A DNA stretch of 64,000 bases from Mesorhizobium huakuii. Lineage in GTDB: Bacteria; Pseudomonadota; Alphaproteobacteria; Rhizobiales; Rhizobiaceae. The DNA is taken from the NCBI RefSeq assembly GCF_030160235.1, contig NZ_BSNY01000027.1:186001-250000 (forward strand), written 5' to 3'. The position numbers were made by a program, and so were the translations under genes. The notes under the pieces were generated by a model. The model was not told where the DNA came from and did not search any database. It was given only the letters and a program-made list of their open reading frames with translations. Below are positions 18,825 to 28,619 of the stretch, in pieces. The first letter of the stretch is position 1. The number at the start of each line of letters is the position of its first letter.

Positions 18825-19609
18825 TGCCCACACATAATGCAATGCAGGCCGCGGCAAGCTCCAGCCGGATCGATCTGAACGCCGAGTTCAAATCGCCGAG
18901 GCATGGCCCGCATATCCTCATTGTCGAAGACGATATCGAGATCGCCCGCATGCTGGGAGAGACGCTCACGGAAAACGGCATGATCGTGGAAATCGCCGGC
19001 AACGGCGTCCGCATGAACGCCGCGCTTCGCAGCCAGAAATTCGATCTCATCGTGCTCGATATCATGCTGCCTGGCGAAAACGGCCTCAGCATCTGCCGCC
19101 GGCTTCGCGCGCAAACGAACGTTCCGATCCTGATGCTGACGGCGCTCGGCGAGGAAATCGACCGCATCTTCGGACTGGAGATCGGCGCCGACGATTACGT
19201 GACCAAACCGTTCAGCGCGCGCGAACTGACGGCAAGGATAAGGGCGTTGCTGCGCCGCACGGCCTACGCTCCCGACGAACGCGACCGCACAAAGGTGCTT
19301 CGCTTCAACGGCTGGCGCCTCGATCCAGTTCGCCGGCAATTGCATGACCCCAGCAGTGCGCGGGTTGCGACCACGACGCATGAATTCGATCTTTTGCTGG
19401 CGTTCTGCCGCAATGCGGGCCGGGTTCTGTCGCGCGAGGAGCTTCTCAGCGTCACCCACGCCGGGCTTGCCGGTCCGATCGAGCGCAGCGTCGACGTCCA
19501 TGTCAGCCGGATCCGCCAGAAGATCGAAAAGGATGCGCGCGATCCGGTTCTTCTCAAGACTGTCCGGCTGGGTGGCTACATCTTCACCGCGACGGTGGAG
19601 GAAGCGTGA
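18824..19609 (+). CDS. OmpR-family response regulator
   Basis: A 261-residue regulator. An N-terminal tail of about 29 residues precedes the receiver (HILIVEDDIEIARML, phospho-acceptor D79 in VLDIMLPGENG, conserved Lys in DDYVTKPFSAREL). A winged-helix output domain covers about residues 150-260 (VLSREELLSVTH...RSVDVHVSRIRQKIEKD). It overlaps mipA at the start and the histidine kinase at the end (GTGA), so the three genes are translationally coupled. It probably regulates mipA or other envelope genes. Confidence 0.92.
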   Translation: MPTHNAMQAAASSSRIDLNAEFKSPRHGPHILIVEDDIEIARMLGETLTENGMIVEIAGNGVRMNAALRSQKFDLIVLDIMLPGENGLSICRRLRAQTNVPILMLTALGEEIDRIFGLEIGADDYVTKPFSARELTARIRALLRRTAYAPDERDRTKVLRFNGWRLDPVRRQLHDPSSARVATTTHEFDLLLAFCRNAGRVLSREELLSVTHAGLAGPIERSVDVHVSRIRQKIEKDARDPVLLKTVRLGGYIFTATVEEA

Positions 19610-20931
19610 GGCGCCTGGTCCGCCGTTTCCTGCCCCAGTCGGTGCGTGGGCAGTTCGCGGCAATCATTTTCATCGCGGTGATCGCGATCATGTCCGTCGG
19701 ATCGGTCGTCGAAGGCTTGATAGCGAATATCGACCTTCCCGTCGTGGAAGATAGCGCCAGGCGGGCCGGCGTTGTCGCTGCCTTGTTGCGCCAAACACCA
19801 ACCGAAGCCCGCGGCGCCGTACTGGCTACGGCGACGCGCGCCGGCTTTGATTTCAGGATCCTGCCCAGGCGAGAAATCAGCAATATTCCGGACTCCTATC
19901 TGCAATGGCGAAGCATCGCATGGCTTCTCCAGCTCGAGAGCGGCTCGACCCCGGGGCGCTGGATAAGGATCGGCGGTCACTACGCGTTTGTCATCGATCT
20001 GGACCAGCAGAGCGTCCTGGCGCATTTCGGCATGCCCGATTCCTGGCTGACATCAGGCTTCGTCCGCGTCTCGTTCTACAGGTTCATGGCTTTCATCGCC
20101 TTGCCCGTGCTGATCTGGCTGTTTGCGGTCTGGGCCGTGACGGAGCCGTTGAAGCGCATCTCGCAAGCAGTGGGAGAAGCCGAGATCGAGAATGGCAATG
20201 AGCTTTTCGCCGAACGCGGCTCCATCGAAATGGTCGGCCTGGCGCGCGCGCTGAACAGGATGCGAACGCGTATCCGCACGATGATCGAGAACCGCACCCG
20301 CATGCTGCGCAGCGTCAGTCACGATCTGCGCACGCCGTTGACGCGGCTGCGGCTTCGCGCCGAGCGCATGGATGACGGCCCCGTTCGAACCGCCATATTG
20401 TCCGACGTCCGGCACATCGAGGATCTGGTCGACGAGACCCTGACCTATCTGCGCAACGACGTCTCGACGGAGAAGCTGCAGCGGGCCGATATTGCCAGCG
20501 TGCTACAGACCGTCTGCGCCGAATTCTCCGATGTCGGATTTTCGGTTTCCTATTCCGGGCCGGACAGGCTTCTGGGCTGGTGCAAACCCAATGCGCTGGC
20601 GCGCGCCATCACCAACCTATGCGACAACGGGGTCAAATTCGCCGGCAACGTCACCGTCGCATTGACGCAGACCGATACGGCGGCGCGCATCGCGGTGGGC
20701 GACGATGGGCCGGGCATTTCGATGACGGCGCGCTCGCGCGTTTTCGAACCCTTCTTCAAGGAGGACATATCGCGCGGCGTTGCGTCGAAACACGGCTTTG
20801 GTCTCGGCCTTTCGATCGTGGCTGATATCATCCAGGGCCACGGCGGCAAGATCGAGTTGCACGACAACCAGCCAACCGGCCTCGTCGTGACCTTCGATCT
20901 GCCGAATGGACCCGAGGTCCGGCCCTTGTAG
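19606..20931 (+). CDS. Sensor histidine kinase
   Basis: A 441-residue inner-membrane kinase starting at a GTG that overlaps the regulator stop. Two transmembrane helices (about residues 17-40 and 158-178) bracket a periplasmic sensor of some 115 residues. HAMP follows, then the phosphorylation site SVSHDLRTPLTRLRL with H239. The ATPase domain has N (NLCDNGVKF), G1 (DDGPGIS) and G2 (GFGLGLSIV) boxes. Partner of the upstream OmpR-type regulator. The signal is unknown; coupling to mipA suggests an envelope or drug stress. Confidence 0.92.
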   Translation: MRRLVRRFLPQSVRGQFAAIIFIAVIAIMSVGSVVEGLIANIDLPVVEDSARRAGVVAALLRQTPTEARGAVLATATRAGFDFRILPRREISNIPDSYLQWRSIAWLLQLESGSTPGRWIRIGGHYAFVIDLDQQSVLAHFGMPDSWLTSGFVRVSFYRFMAFIALPVLIWLFAVWAVTEPLKRISQAVGEAEIENGNELFAERGSIEMVGLARALNRMRTRIRTMIENRTRMLRSVSHDLRTPLTRLRLRAERMDDGPVRTAILSDVRHIEDLVDETLTYLRNDVSTEKLQRADIASVLQTVCAEFSDVGFSVSYSGPDRLLGWCKPNALARAITNLCDNGVKFAGNVTVALTQTDTAARIAVGDDGPGISMTARSRVFEPFFKEDISRGVASKHGFGLGLSIVADIIQGHGGKIELHDNQPTGLVVTFDLPNGPEVRPL

Positions 20932-21017
20932 GAGGGTCGGCGCCGTACTCAGGGTCTGATGATCGCCGGATTGCCGGAGGTTGCCTCAAAGCGTCCGAAG
21001 GCTTGCTTCAGGAAACT

Positions 21018-21102
21018 TGGTGCGGTCGAGAAGACTCGAACTTCCACGGGTTGCCCCACAGCGACCTCAACGCTGCGCGTCTACCAATTCCGCCACGACC
21101 GC
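21018..21102 (-). tRNA. tRNA-Leu (anticodon GAG)
   Basis: The acceptor stem GCGGTCG / CGACCGC, the D-arm sequence GGCGGAATTGGTAGACGC, anticodon stem-loop AGCG-TTGAGGT-CGCT (anticodon GAG), a class II variable arm and the T-arm GTTCGAGTC are all present. The 3' CCA is encoded. It reads CTC and, by wobble, CTT leucine codons. It is a single gene between the kinase and lipB. Confidence 0.95.
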
Positions 21103-21136
21103 ACGTGGTAGGAGCCGGAACCGACCGGCTCGCGGC

Positions 21137-21164
21137 GTGTAGCAAATCGTTTCCGGCGAAACAA
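21137..21164 (-). promoter_or_regulatory. Candidate promoter of tRNA-Leu
   Basis: On the minus strand TTGTTT (21159-21164) and CTACAC (21137-21142) are spaced by 16 bases, about 35 bases upstream of the tRNA 5' end. A GAGCCGG/CCGGCTC hairpin lies between promoter and gene. Inspection only. Confidence 0.4.
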
Positions 21165-21337
21165 GTGCGCGATGCGCAATAATCTCAACCGATTGGCATA
21201 TCGGTCCACAGGATCGCAATGAGCATGCGGAACTGGACGTTTGCACCCGATATCGCCATATGGAAGGCGGATGCATGTTGCCCGAAAGTGCGAGGCGGTT
21301 TTGGGATCGCGGCATGCATGAACAAAGACGAAGACCT

Positions 21338-22081
21338 ATGACAGAACGCAGCCAGATCGCCACGTCGTTCCTGCCACTTCCCGGTTCGGCGCCGGTCGAG
21401 TGGCGCATCGAGCCTGGCCTTACCGCCTACCCCGATGCGCTGGCCTTCATGGAGGCGCGCGCCGAGGCGATCCGCAGCGGGGCCGCCGGCGAAATGGTCT
21501 GGCTGGTCGAACACCCCCCGCTCTACACCGCCGGCACCAGCGCCCGCATCGAGGATCTGATCGAGCCCGACCGCTTTCCGGTCTTTTCGGCCGGGCGCGG
21601 CGGCGAATACACCTATCATGGGCCTGGCCAGCGGGTCGCCTATGTCATGCTCGACCTCAAGCGGCGGCGCGAGGATGTGCGCGCCTTCGTCGCCGCGCTC
21701 GAACAATGGATCATCGGCACGCTCGCCGCCTTCAACGTCCGCGGCGAACGCCGTGAGGACCGGGTAGGTGTGTGGGTGGTGCGGCCCGATCGCCCTGCCC
21801 TGCCGGACGGCTCACCCGCCGAGGACAAGATAGCGGCCATAGGGATCCGGCTGCGGCGCTGGGTCAGCTTTCACGGCATCGCCATCAATGTCGAACCGGA
21901 ACTTGAGCATTTTGGCGGCATCGTGCCGTGCGGCGTGCAGGACCACGGCGTCACCAGCCTCGTCGACCTCGGCCTGCCCGTTGGCATGGCCGATCTCGAT
22001 CTGGCGCTGAAATCAGCCTTCGAGGATGTTTTCGGTCCCGTGGCGGCTTTGCCGGCCGAGGCTGCCCGCAAGACGGGTTGA
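21338..22081 (+). CDS. lipB: Lipoyl(octanoyl) transferase
   Basis: A 247-residue LipB that moves octanoate from acyl carrier protein to lipoyl domains of 2-oxoacid dehydrogenases and GcvH. Family motifs are [15 protein letters not shown], the highly conserved [20 protein letters not shown], and a catalytic Cys in [14 protein letters not shown] together with the expected Lys in [13 protein letters not shown]. The ATG at 21338 is chosen because it gives the normal N-terminus [11 protein letters not shown]; in-frame ATGs exist upstream. It converges on the M50 protease gene, sharing a hairpin. Confidence 0.93.
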   Translation: MTERSQIATSFLPLPGSAPVEWRIEPGLTAYPDALAFMEARAEAIRSGAAGEMVWLVEHPPLYTAGTSARIEDLIEPDRFPVFSAGRGGEYTYHGPGQRVAYVMLDLKRRREDVRAFVAALEQWIIGTLAAFNVRGERREDRVGVWVVRPDRPALPDGSPAEDKIAAIGIRLRRWVSFHGIAINVEPELEHFGGIVPCGVQDHGVTSLVDLGLPVGMADLDLALKSAFEDVFGPVAALPAEAARKTG

Positions 22082-22100
22082 TCCTTTCGGGGTCAACCCG
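22074..22100. terminator. Bidirectional hairpin between lipB and the M50 gene
   Basis: CGGGTTGA and TCAACCCG pair around a short inner stem, overlapping the lipB stop and lying just before the stop of the convergent M50 gene. There is no long T-run; it probably ends or protects both transcripts. Confidence 0.5.
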
Positions 22101-22101
22101 C

Positions 22102-23352
22102 TCAAAGCAATTGCGCCGACGCCCACAGAACGCCGCAGCCATGGATGACGAACACCGCCAGCAGCGCGCCGGCAATGGCGAAGCGGTCAACGGTACGGAT
22201 GGGCTTCAGCTCGTAGCGCGGCTTCACCCCGCTGCTCATCGTCAGCAGGCTGAGGATTGAAAAGACCGCTCCCGTCGCCAGCAGAAAGCCGGAGGAAAAG
22301 CCGGCCCGCCAGCCCACAGCCAGGAACGCCGAGAGCAGGAAGAACGAGGCCAGCGCCAGCGCGACCGGCCCCGGGCAGATCTGGCGCAGTACCTGGCCGC
22401 CGTCGAACTTCCAAACCGGCACCAGATTGGCGATGTTGAACAGGGCCGCACAGCCTGCCAGCGCCGCCAGCAGCGCTGCCGCGCCCCTGTGCCCCTCGCT
22501 GCCGGCCAGCGCACTGGCGGCGATGACGATCGGCACCATAAAGGCGGAAAAGCCTGCCCCCATCAGCGCCACGAAGGCCACTTCGAACCGGCTGTTGTAG
22601 GGCCGGCCGCCAATGGCGATGCCGCCGAGCAGCGGGATGAAGATCATGCGCGCCTTGCGGTGGCCCATCAGCCGGAATGCCGCCATGTGGCCGAGTTCGT
22701 GCAAGGCAACGACCGACGTCAGGATCGCGGCCAGCGCCAGCCCGCCGAGGTGGAGGCCGAAGAACGGCCACAGGATCAGTGCCGACAGCACGGCAAAGCC
22801 GACCTGGCTCAGCGGATGCTCGAACCAGCCGCCCTTGCGGTACTGCCCGGTCATCGCCCAGCGCTCCAGCTTGGACAGCTCGCGGCGCATGGCGAAATAA
22901 CGGAACACCAGAAAGGCAACGCCGCGGTAACGATCCGTCCGGCCGAGCGTCACCCGCGTGCCGCTGCCTTCCGAAATGAGTTCGGCGGTCTCGCGATAAT
23001 CCTTCCAGAACGAGGCATCGAGCGCGGTGTCCTCGAGCACGCACATCGAGAAGCGGCTGCCCTCGACGACGTCTTCGAACCGCGCCCGGCGCTCGATCGG
23101 CTTGCCGTCGCGACCTTCCCACGACAGCATGATGCGAGACACACCATCCCCGTCCAGCAGCTCGGCCGAGAGGATCTCGCCGGACCAGCCGGCATCGCTG
23201 CCGAGCGGCCACAGCGCCTGCCAGAGGCGCTGGCGGTCCATCGCAATCACACGGCTGACCCTGACCGTGCGCAAACCGAGCGGCACGGTCATCAAGAGAA
23301 AGATCAGCCCGAGATTGCTTGCCACCAGAGCGGCCGTGACGATGGGCGACAC
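22102..23352 (-). CDS. SRPBCC domain-M50 site-2 protease-like membrane protein
   Basis: A 416-residue protein combining two domains. After a first membrane helix (residues 8-27), residues 28-165 read like an SRPBCC/polyketide-cyclase ligand-binding fold (SRVIAMDRQRLWQALWPLG...WSGEIL, SGTRVTLGRTDRYRG). The rest is a polytopic M50-type zinc protease with HELGH at 218-222 and the third-ligand motif NLVPVWKFDGG near 309-319. Such proteases cut inside membranes; the substrate is unknown. The N-terminal domain could bind a lipid or a substrate. It is convergent with lipB and follows the SOS-controlled small gene on the same strand. Confidence 0.8.
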   Translation of the reverse strand: MSPIVTAALVASNLGLIFLLMTVPLGLRTVRVSRVIAMDRQRLWQALWPLGSDAGWSGEILSAELLDGDGVSRIMLSWEGRDGKPIERRARFEDVVEGSRFSMCVLEDTALDASFWKDYRETAELISEGSGTRVTLGRTDRYRGVAFLVFRYFAMRRELSKLERWAMTGQYRKGGWFEHPLSQVGFAVLSALILWPFFGLHLGGLALAAILTSVVALHELGHMAAFRLMGHRKARMIFIPLLGGIAIGGRPYNSRFEVAFVALMGAGFSAFMVPIVIAASALAGSEGHRGAAALLAALAGCAALFNIANLVPVWKFDGGQVLRQICPGPVALALASFFLLSAFLAVGWRAGFSSGFLLATGAVFSILSLLTMSSGVKPRYELKPIRTVDRFAIAGALLAVFVIHGCGVLWASAQLL

Positions 23353-23463
23353 CTGGATGTTGCTCCCTGCCTGAGAGGCGCACCCTAGCGCCGCGGCGGC
23401 AAGAAAGACTTAACGGGGAAGCGGGCTCACCCGCTGGGAACGACGGCGGCGAGAGCCGCCAGA

Positions 23464-23550
23464 TCACATGGCGCCGATCCAGATCGCCATGGAAATGAGG
23501 AATGTGCTCATGCAAACCAGTGAGATGACATCCTGAACCAGATCGGTCAT
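23464..23550 (-). CDS. Small (28-residue) membrane peptide behind an SOS box
   Basis: A 28-codon frame from ATG at 23550, with an AGGAGAG ribosome-binding site 6 bases upstream. The peptide has a short acidic N-terminus (MTDLVQD) followed by a single hydrophobic helix over about residues 9-28. It is preceded by a TTGACA -35 element and a perfect GTTC-N7-GTTC LexA site. Size, topology and SOS control recall the 29-residue cell-division inhibitor SidA of Caulobacter; I claim analogy, not homology. It lies between lolD and the M50 protease gene, both on the same strand. Confidence 0.6.
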   Translation of the reverse strand: MTDLVQDVISLVCMSTFLISMAIWIGAM

Positions 23551-23572
23551 AACTCTCTCCTGTTGTTGATAT

Positions 23573-23607
23573 GTTCTCAATTTGTTCTAATTTTGTTTCA
23601 ATGTCAA
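23573..23607 (-). promoter_or_regulatory. LexA (SOS) box and promoter of the small membrane peptide
   Basis: GTTC (23573-23576) and GTTC (23584-23587) are separated by 7 bases, the exact alphaproteobacterial LexA consensus. On the minus strand TTGACA lies at 23602-23607, and the expected -10 position (about 23579-23584) falls inside the LexA site, so repressor binding would block RNA polymerase. The gene start follows at 23550. Confidence 0.7.
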
Positions 23608-23828
23608 CGCGCAGAATCCACCCCGCCCAGAATCTCCGGGCGATCAGATCGGCAGGGTTAAGGAAAGGTTGACGGCGCGGTGCCTATCAACAGGTCGTGA
23701 CATTGCTGGGCGACAGGCCCTTGGCGAGGTCTGGAAAACCATATGAAGATCCGGTCAAACCCATCCTCGCCGAATCGTCGCGGATGTGTCGACAGTCCGG
23801 TCCGTTCGCCTCAATGTGCGGCACAGCC

Positions 23829-24508
<680 letters not shown>

Positions 24509-24509
<1 letters not shown>

Positions 24510-25795
24510 TACTCGTACCTCAACGCTTCGACCGGATCGAGGCGAGCCGCCCGCCATGCCGGAAACACCGTTGCCAGGAAGGACAGCCCAAGCGCCATGA
24601 TGATGACATAGGTCGTCTCGCGCGGATCCATCTTCGCCGGCAGCTGGCTGAGGAAATAGAGTTCCGGGTTGAACAGCACCTTGCCGGTCATCCAGGAGAA
24701 GAACTGGCGGATCGATTCGATGTTGGTGCAGATGACGACGCCGAGCAGCACGCCGGCGAGCGTGCCTGTGACGCCGATCGCCGCCCCCGTCATCAGGAAG
24801 ATGCGCAGGATGGCGCCGCGCGAGGCGCCCATGGTGCGCAGGATGGCGATGTCGTGCCCTTTGTCCTTCACCAGCATGATCAGTCCCGAAATGATGTTGA
24901 GCGCCGCCACCAGCACGATCAGCGTCAGGATCATGAACATGACGTTGCGCTCGACCTGCAGGGCGGAAAAGAAGGTCTCGTTGCGCTGGCGCCAGTCGAC
25001 CATGTCGATGGGCCGTTGCGCCGCCTCTTCCACCTTCGGTTTCAGCGCGTCGACATTGTCGGGATTGTCGACATAGATCTCGATCGTCTGCGCCCGGCCA
25101 TCCATGTTGAAATAGAGCTGCGCTTCGGAGAACGGCATGTAGACGATGGAGGTGTCATATTCCGACATGCCGACTTCGAAGATCGCCGCGATCTTGTAGC
25201 CTTTCATGCGCGGCGTCGTGCCGATCGGCGTGACGTCGCCGTCGGGCGAGATGAGCGTAATGGTGTCGCCAAGCGTCAGTCCGAGATTCTCGGCCATGCG
25301 CTTGCCGATGGCGACGCCCTCGCCCGAGTCGAAACCGGCGAGCGAACCCTGCTTGATGTTGTTGGCGACGATGGCGATCTTGCCGAGATCTTCACCCCTG
25401 ATACCGCGCACCAGCGCGCCCGTGCCGCCGCCGACATTGCCCTGTGCCAGAACCTGGCCGTCGATCAACGGAATGGCGTATTTGACGCCGGGCACGCCGT
25501 TGATGCGGCCTGCGACCTGGGCGTAGTCCTCGAGCGGCGAATCGAGCGGCTGCACGATCAGATGGCCATTGACGCCAAGGATGCGCGTCAAAAGCTCAGC
25601 GCGGAACCCGTTCATCACGGCCATGACGACGATCAGCGTCGCCACCCCCAGCATGATGCCGAGGAAGGAGATCGAGGCGATGACCGAGATCACCGTCTCC
25701 TTGCGCCGTGAGCGCAAATAGCGCCAGGCAACCGTGCGCTCGAAGAAGGAGAACGGGCCGGCGCCCGCCGATCTTGCCGCCGCCGCCTCGCTCAT
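24509..25795 (-). CDS. lolC: Lipoprotein-releasing system permease (LolC/LolE type)
   Basis: A 428-residue permease with an N-terminal transmembrane helix ([27 protein letters not shown]-like region, residues 35-60), a large periplasmic domain (about 60-275), and three C-terminal helices ([19 protein letters not shown]; the LRTMGAS coupling motif; a last helix before DPVEALRYE). With LolD it extracts lipoproteins from the inner membrane; a single permease gene suggests a homodimeric LolC/E as in other alphaproteobacteria. Its start overlaps the proS stop by 4 bases. Confidence 0.93.
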
Positions 25796-27120
25796 GCGGC
25801 GACACCGAAGCGTTTTCTCGCATCGGCGATCGGCAGCGTCTCGCGCTCGCCGGTCCTGCGATTCTTGATCTCGACCTCACCGGCGGCCACGCCGCGCGGT
25901 CCGACGATCACTTGCCAGGGCAGGCCGATCAGGTCGGCGGTGGCGAACTTGCCGCCGGGCCGCTGGTCGGTGTCGTCATAGAGCACATCCTTGCCGGCGG
26001 CGGTGAAGGCGGCATTCAGCTCTTCGCTGACACGGTCGCAGTCGGCGTCGCCCACCTTCATGTTGATCAGGCCGATGTCGAACGGCGCAACGGCGTCGGG
26101 CCAGATAATGCCGTTCTCGTCATGGCTGGCTTCGATGATCGCCGCGACCAGGCGCGACGGGCCGATGCCGTAGGAGCCGCCGGAGGCAAAATGGTCCTTG
26201 CCATCCGGCCCTGTCACCTTGGCGCCCATCGGCTTGGAATACTTCTCGCCGAAATGGAAGATGTGGCCGACCTCGATGCCGCGTGCTGAAACCTTGTCGC
26301 TCTCAGGCACCTTTTCCCAGGCGGCTTCGTCATGCATCTCGTCGGTGGCGGCGTAGGGCGTCGTCCAGGTCTTGACGATATCTGATATCTCGCCGTCATC
26401 GGCGAAGTCGGTGTCGGCGCCGGGCACGGCAAGCGAAAGATAGTCGCGATGGCAGAAAACCTGGCTTTCGCCGGTATCCGCCAGGATGATGAATTCATGG
26501 CTGAGGTCGCCGCCGATCGGCCCGGTGTCGGCCCTCATCGGGATCGCCTGCAGACCCATGCGCGTAAACGTCCTGAGGTAGGAGACGAACATCCTGTTGT
26601 AGGCCGCCCTCGCGCCCTCGAAGTCGAGGTCGAAGGAATAGGCGTCCTTCATCAGGAACTCGCGCGAGCGCATGACGCCGAAGCGCGGCCGCACCTCGTC
26701 GCGGAACTTCCACTGGATGTGGTAGAGGTTGAGCGGCAGATCCTTGTAGGACTTCACATAGGCGCGGAAAATCTCGGTGACCATTTCCTCGTTGGTCGGG
26801 CCGTAGAGCATGTCACGGTCCTGGCGATCCTTGATGCGCAGCATCTCCTTGCCGTAGTCGTTGTAGCGGCCGCTTTCGCGCCACAGATCGGCCGACTGGA
26901 TGGTCGGCATCAGGATTTCCAGCGCGCCGGCGCGGTTCTGCTCCTCGCGGATGATCTGGCAGACCTTGTCCAGCACCCGCTTGCCGAGTGGCAGCCAGGA
27001 AAAACTGCCCTGCCCCTGCTGGCGGATCATGCCGGCACGCAGCATCAGCCGGTGCGAGACGATCTCGGCCTCGCGCGGATTTTCTTTGAGGATAGGCAGG
27101 AAATAGCGCGACAAACGCAT
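25792..27120 (-). CDS. proS: Prolyl-tRNA synthetase, short form
   Basis: A 442-residue class II synthetase charging tRNA-Pro. Motif 1 is in [20 protein letters not shown], motif 2 is [21 protein letters not shown], and motif 3 is [15 protein letters not shown]. The C-terminal anticodon-binding domain starts near residue 340. The editing insertion of the long bacterial ProS is missing, as is normal in alphaproteobacteria. The ProS-LolC-LolD order with overlapping ends is common in Rhizobiales. It begins the minus-strand run read into lolC and lolD. Confidence 0.95.
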   Translation of the reverse strand: MRLSRYFLPILKENPREAEIVSHRLMLRAGMIRQQGQGSFSWLPLGKRVLDKVCQIIREEQNRAGALEILMPTIQSADLWRESGRYNDYGKEMLRIKDRQDRDMLYGPTNEEMVTEIFRAYVKSYKDLPLNLYHIQWKFRDEVRPRFGVMRSREFLMKDAYSFDLDFEGARAAYNRMFVSYLRTFTRMGLQAIPMRADTGPIGGDLSHEFIILADTGESQVFCHRDYLSLAVPGADTDFADDGEISDIVKTWTTPYAATDEMHDEAAWEKVPESDKVSARGIEVGHIFHFGEKYSKPMGAKVTGPDGKDHFASGGSYGIGPSRLVAAIIEASHDENGIIWPDAVAPFDIGLINMKVGDADCDRVSEELNAAFTAAGKDVLYDDTDQRPGGKFATADLIGLPWQVIVGPRGVAAGEVEIKNRRTGERETLPIADARKRFGVAA

Positions 27121-27452
27121 GGACTGGTCCGTGAATGAGAACGGCCACGCCAGAATCGGCGCGACGCAGGCTTGCTTGCCCCGGCTTCATAGCCATTTCA
27201 TGACGGAATGGAAACCCGGGCATGGCGGCACATCAGCGCGCTACGGCCCGGAATCCTCCGGTTTCAGGACTAGGGCCACGCCGGCATCGAGTGTGCCTAA
27301 CCTCTTCGGATTGGCCGCCAATTCTTTGCGCGCGTCAATCCAGAACATGCCGCAAAGGCTCAGTCGAGCCTTGCTGGTCGTTTCCCAAGCAAAGCATGCC
27401 ATACTATTGTGCAGTGCAGCACGAGAATGCCTGTTTCGAGGCAAAATTCTTC
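27121..27452. other. Intergenic stretch between proS and the candidate small RNA
   Basis: No convincing gene. A plus-strand open frame of 186 codons crosses this region and the small-RNA locus, but it has no ribosome-binding site or recognisable domain. It presumably contains the proS promoter on the minus strand; I could not fix its position. Confidence 0.4.
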
Positions 27453-27481
27453 GTGACATTTTCATTCGGCTTAGGCTAGTG
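27453..27481 (+). promoter_or_regulatory. Candidate promoter of the small RNA
   Basis: GTGACA (27453-27458) and CTAGTG (27476-27481) are separated by 17 bases, close to the alphaproteobacterial TTGAC-N17-CTATAT pattern. Predicted start of the RNA is near 27488. Inspection only. Confidence 0.4.
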
Positions 27482-27487
27482 TGCCGC

Positions 27488-27636
27488 GATAACCGAGAGG
27501 GCGGAGAAAAATCTGCCCTCCTACGCGGTCAAAGTCTTGGGAGGATGCGATCTAGGCGCGGTTACTCGCTGCCGCCGGAAACCGGAAACAGATCGGACGC
27601 GTTTAATTGCAAGGCCTCGTGCCTTGCATTTTTTTT
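27488..27636 (+). ncRNA. Candidate trans-acting small RNA of about 150 nt
   Basis: A promoter-like sequence is followed by a first hairpin (GAGGGCGGA, 27497-27505, with TCTGCCCTC, 27512-27520, and an A-rich loop). A pyrimidine-rich CCCTCCT segment comes next, then a linker with GGGAGGATG, and finally a strong intrinsic terminator. This order (5' hairpin, unpaired seed, terminator) is typical of Hfq-dependent rhizobial small RNAs with anti-Shine-Dalgarno motifs. I cannot assign it to a named family. Confidence 0.5.
27609..27636 (+). terminator. Strong intrinsic terminator
   Basis: GCAAGGC and GCCTTGC form a perfect 7-bp stem with loop CTCGT, followed by ATTTTTTTT. There is no plus-strand protein gene upstream, which is the main reason to propose the small RNA. 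Confidence 0.85.
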
Positions 27637-27774
27637 GTGCAATCATCTGGTTAGCGCGGCGTGCTGTCAGGTCACATGACCCAGCGTCAGCAAGCGATCA
27701 GCCGTGAAATATAGCGACGCCTCGATCCGCATCCGCGGCGCATCGACGTCGTCGCAGAACTCTTGCCGGGCGAG

Positions 27775-28059
27775 CTATTTCGAGGGCGTCTGGCCGAAAT
27801 CCGGCACGATATGCGGGATGTCGTTGAGGCTGTAGCCGAGCCCATGCGTCAGCCCATAGAAAATGCCCATCAGGATCGCCGTGGCGATGGTGGTGCGGAT
27901 CACCGCGCGCAGCATATGCGGCCCGCGCGGCGCGCTTGGAACCGTGCCCAGCGTCACGTCATGATCGTCGTCCTGCGTGCGGACGCTGAACGGCAGCACC
28001 GCGAACAGCACCACCCACCAGGTCGCGAAAAACAGGGCGGTGAACGAAACCCAGCTCAT
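27775..28059 (-). CDS. DUF1467 family small membrane protein
   Basis: A 94-residue protein with two transmembrane helices (about residues 4-24 and 55-75) separated by a polar loop (RTQDDDHDVTLGTVPSAPRGP). This arrangement and the loop are typical of DUF1467, found in alphaproteobacteria beside methylmalonyl-CoA epimerase and proS. Its function is unknown. The start overlaps the epimerase stop by 4 bases. Confidence 0.85.
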   Translation of the reverse strand: MSWVSFTALFFATWWVVLFAVLPFSVRTQDDDHDVTLGTVPSAPRGPHMLRAVIRTTIATAILMGIFYGLTHGLGYSLNDIPHIVPDFGQTPSK

Positions 28060-28460
28060 GATTGCTCCAGTTCGATCAGCGTGCCGAAGAAATCCTTCGG
28101 ATGCAGGAACAGCACCGGCTTGCCATGCGCGCCGGTTTTTGGATTGCCGTCGCCCAGCACGCGCGCGCCGGCGGCCTTGAGCTGGTCGCGCGCGGCCAGG
28201 ATGTCGTCGACCTCGTAGCAGAGATGGTGCATGCCGCCGGACGGGTTCTTCTCCAGGAACGCGGCGATCGGCGAACCCTCGCCCAGCGGTTCCAGCAATT
28301 CGATCTTGGTGTTGCCGACATTGACGAACACCACGGTGACGCCATGCTCCGGCAAAGCCTGCGGCTCCGTCACTTCGGCGCCAAGCGTGTTGCGGTAGGC
28401 GACAACGGCGGCAGCCAGATCCGGCACCGCAAGCGCGACATGGTTCAGCCGTCCAAGCAT
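28056..28460 (-). CDS. mce: Methylmalonyl-CoA epimerase
   Basis: A 134-residue VOC-fold enzyme interconverting (2R)- and (2S)-methylmalonyl-CoA, so that propionyl-CoA carbon reaches the B12-dependent mutase. It starts MLGRLNHVALAVPDL, with a first metal His in NHVAL, the second around GMHHLCYEV and a late Glu in GTLIELEQ. The ATG at 28460 is chosen over an upstream one because the domain begins directly there. Translationally coupled to the DUF1467 gene. Confidence 0.92.
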   Translation of the reverse strand: MLGRLNHVALAVPDLAAAVVAYRNTLGAEVTEPQALPEHGVTVVFVNVGNTKIELLEPLGEGSPIAAFLEKNPSGGMHHLCYEVDDILAARDQLKAAGARVLGDGNPKTGAHGKPVLFLHPKDFFGTLIELEQS

Positions 28461-28619
28461 GTGCGAGCTATCTCTCTTCTGTCCACTGGCTGGCGTCATA
28501 CGGCAAATCGGCTGGGATCAACAGCCATTCACGAGGCGCGCACTGTCGCACTTTGGTGAACATTCTGCCGAATCACGAACGAGGCTATTCCCGCCGGCAA
28601 CCGCAAAGTACAAACGGCG

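Noticed and set aside
27488-27636. 6S RNA, SRP RNA or tmRNA
   Set aside because: Expected long central bulge, the SRP GNAR loop or the tRNA-like ends could not be seen, so no named family is claimed.
27119-27679. Plus-strand open frame of 186 codons beside proS
   Set aside because: No ribosome-binding site, no recognisable domain, and it runs through the small-RNA hairpin and terminator.
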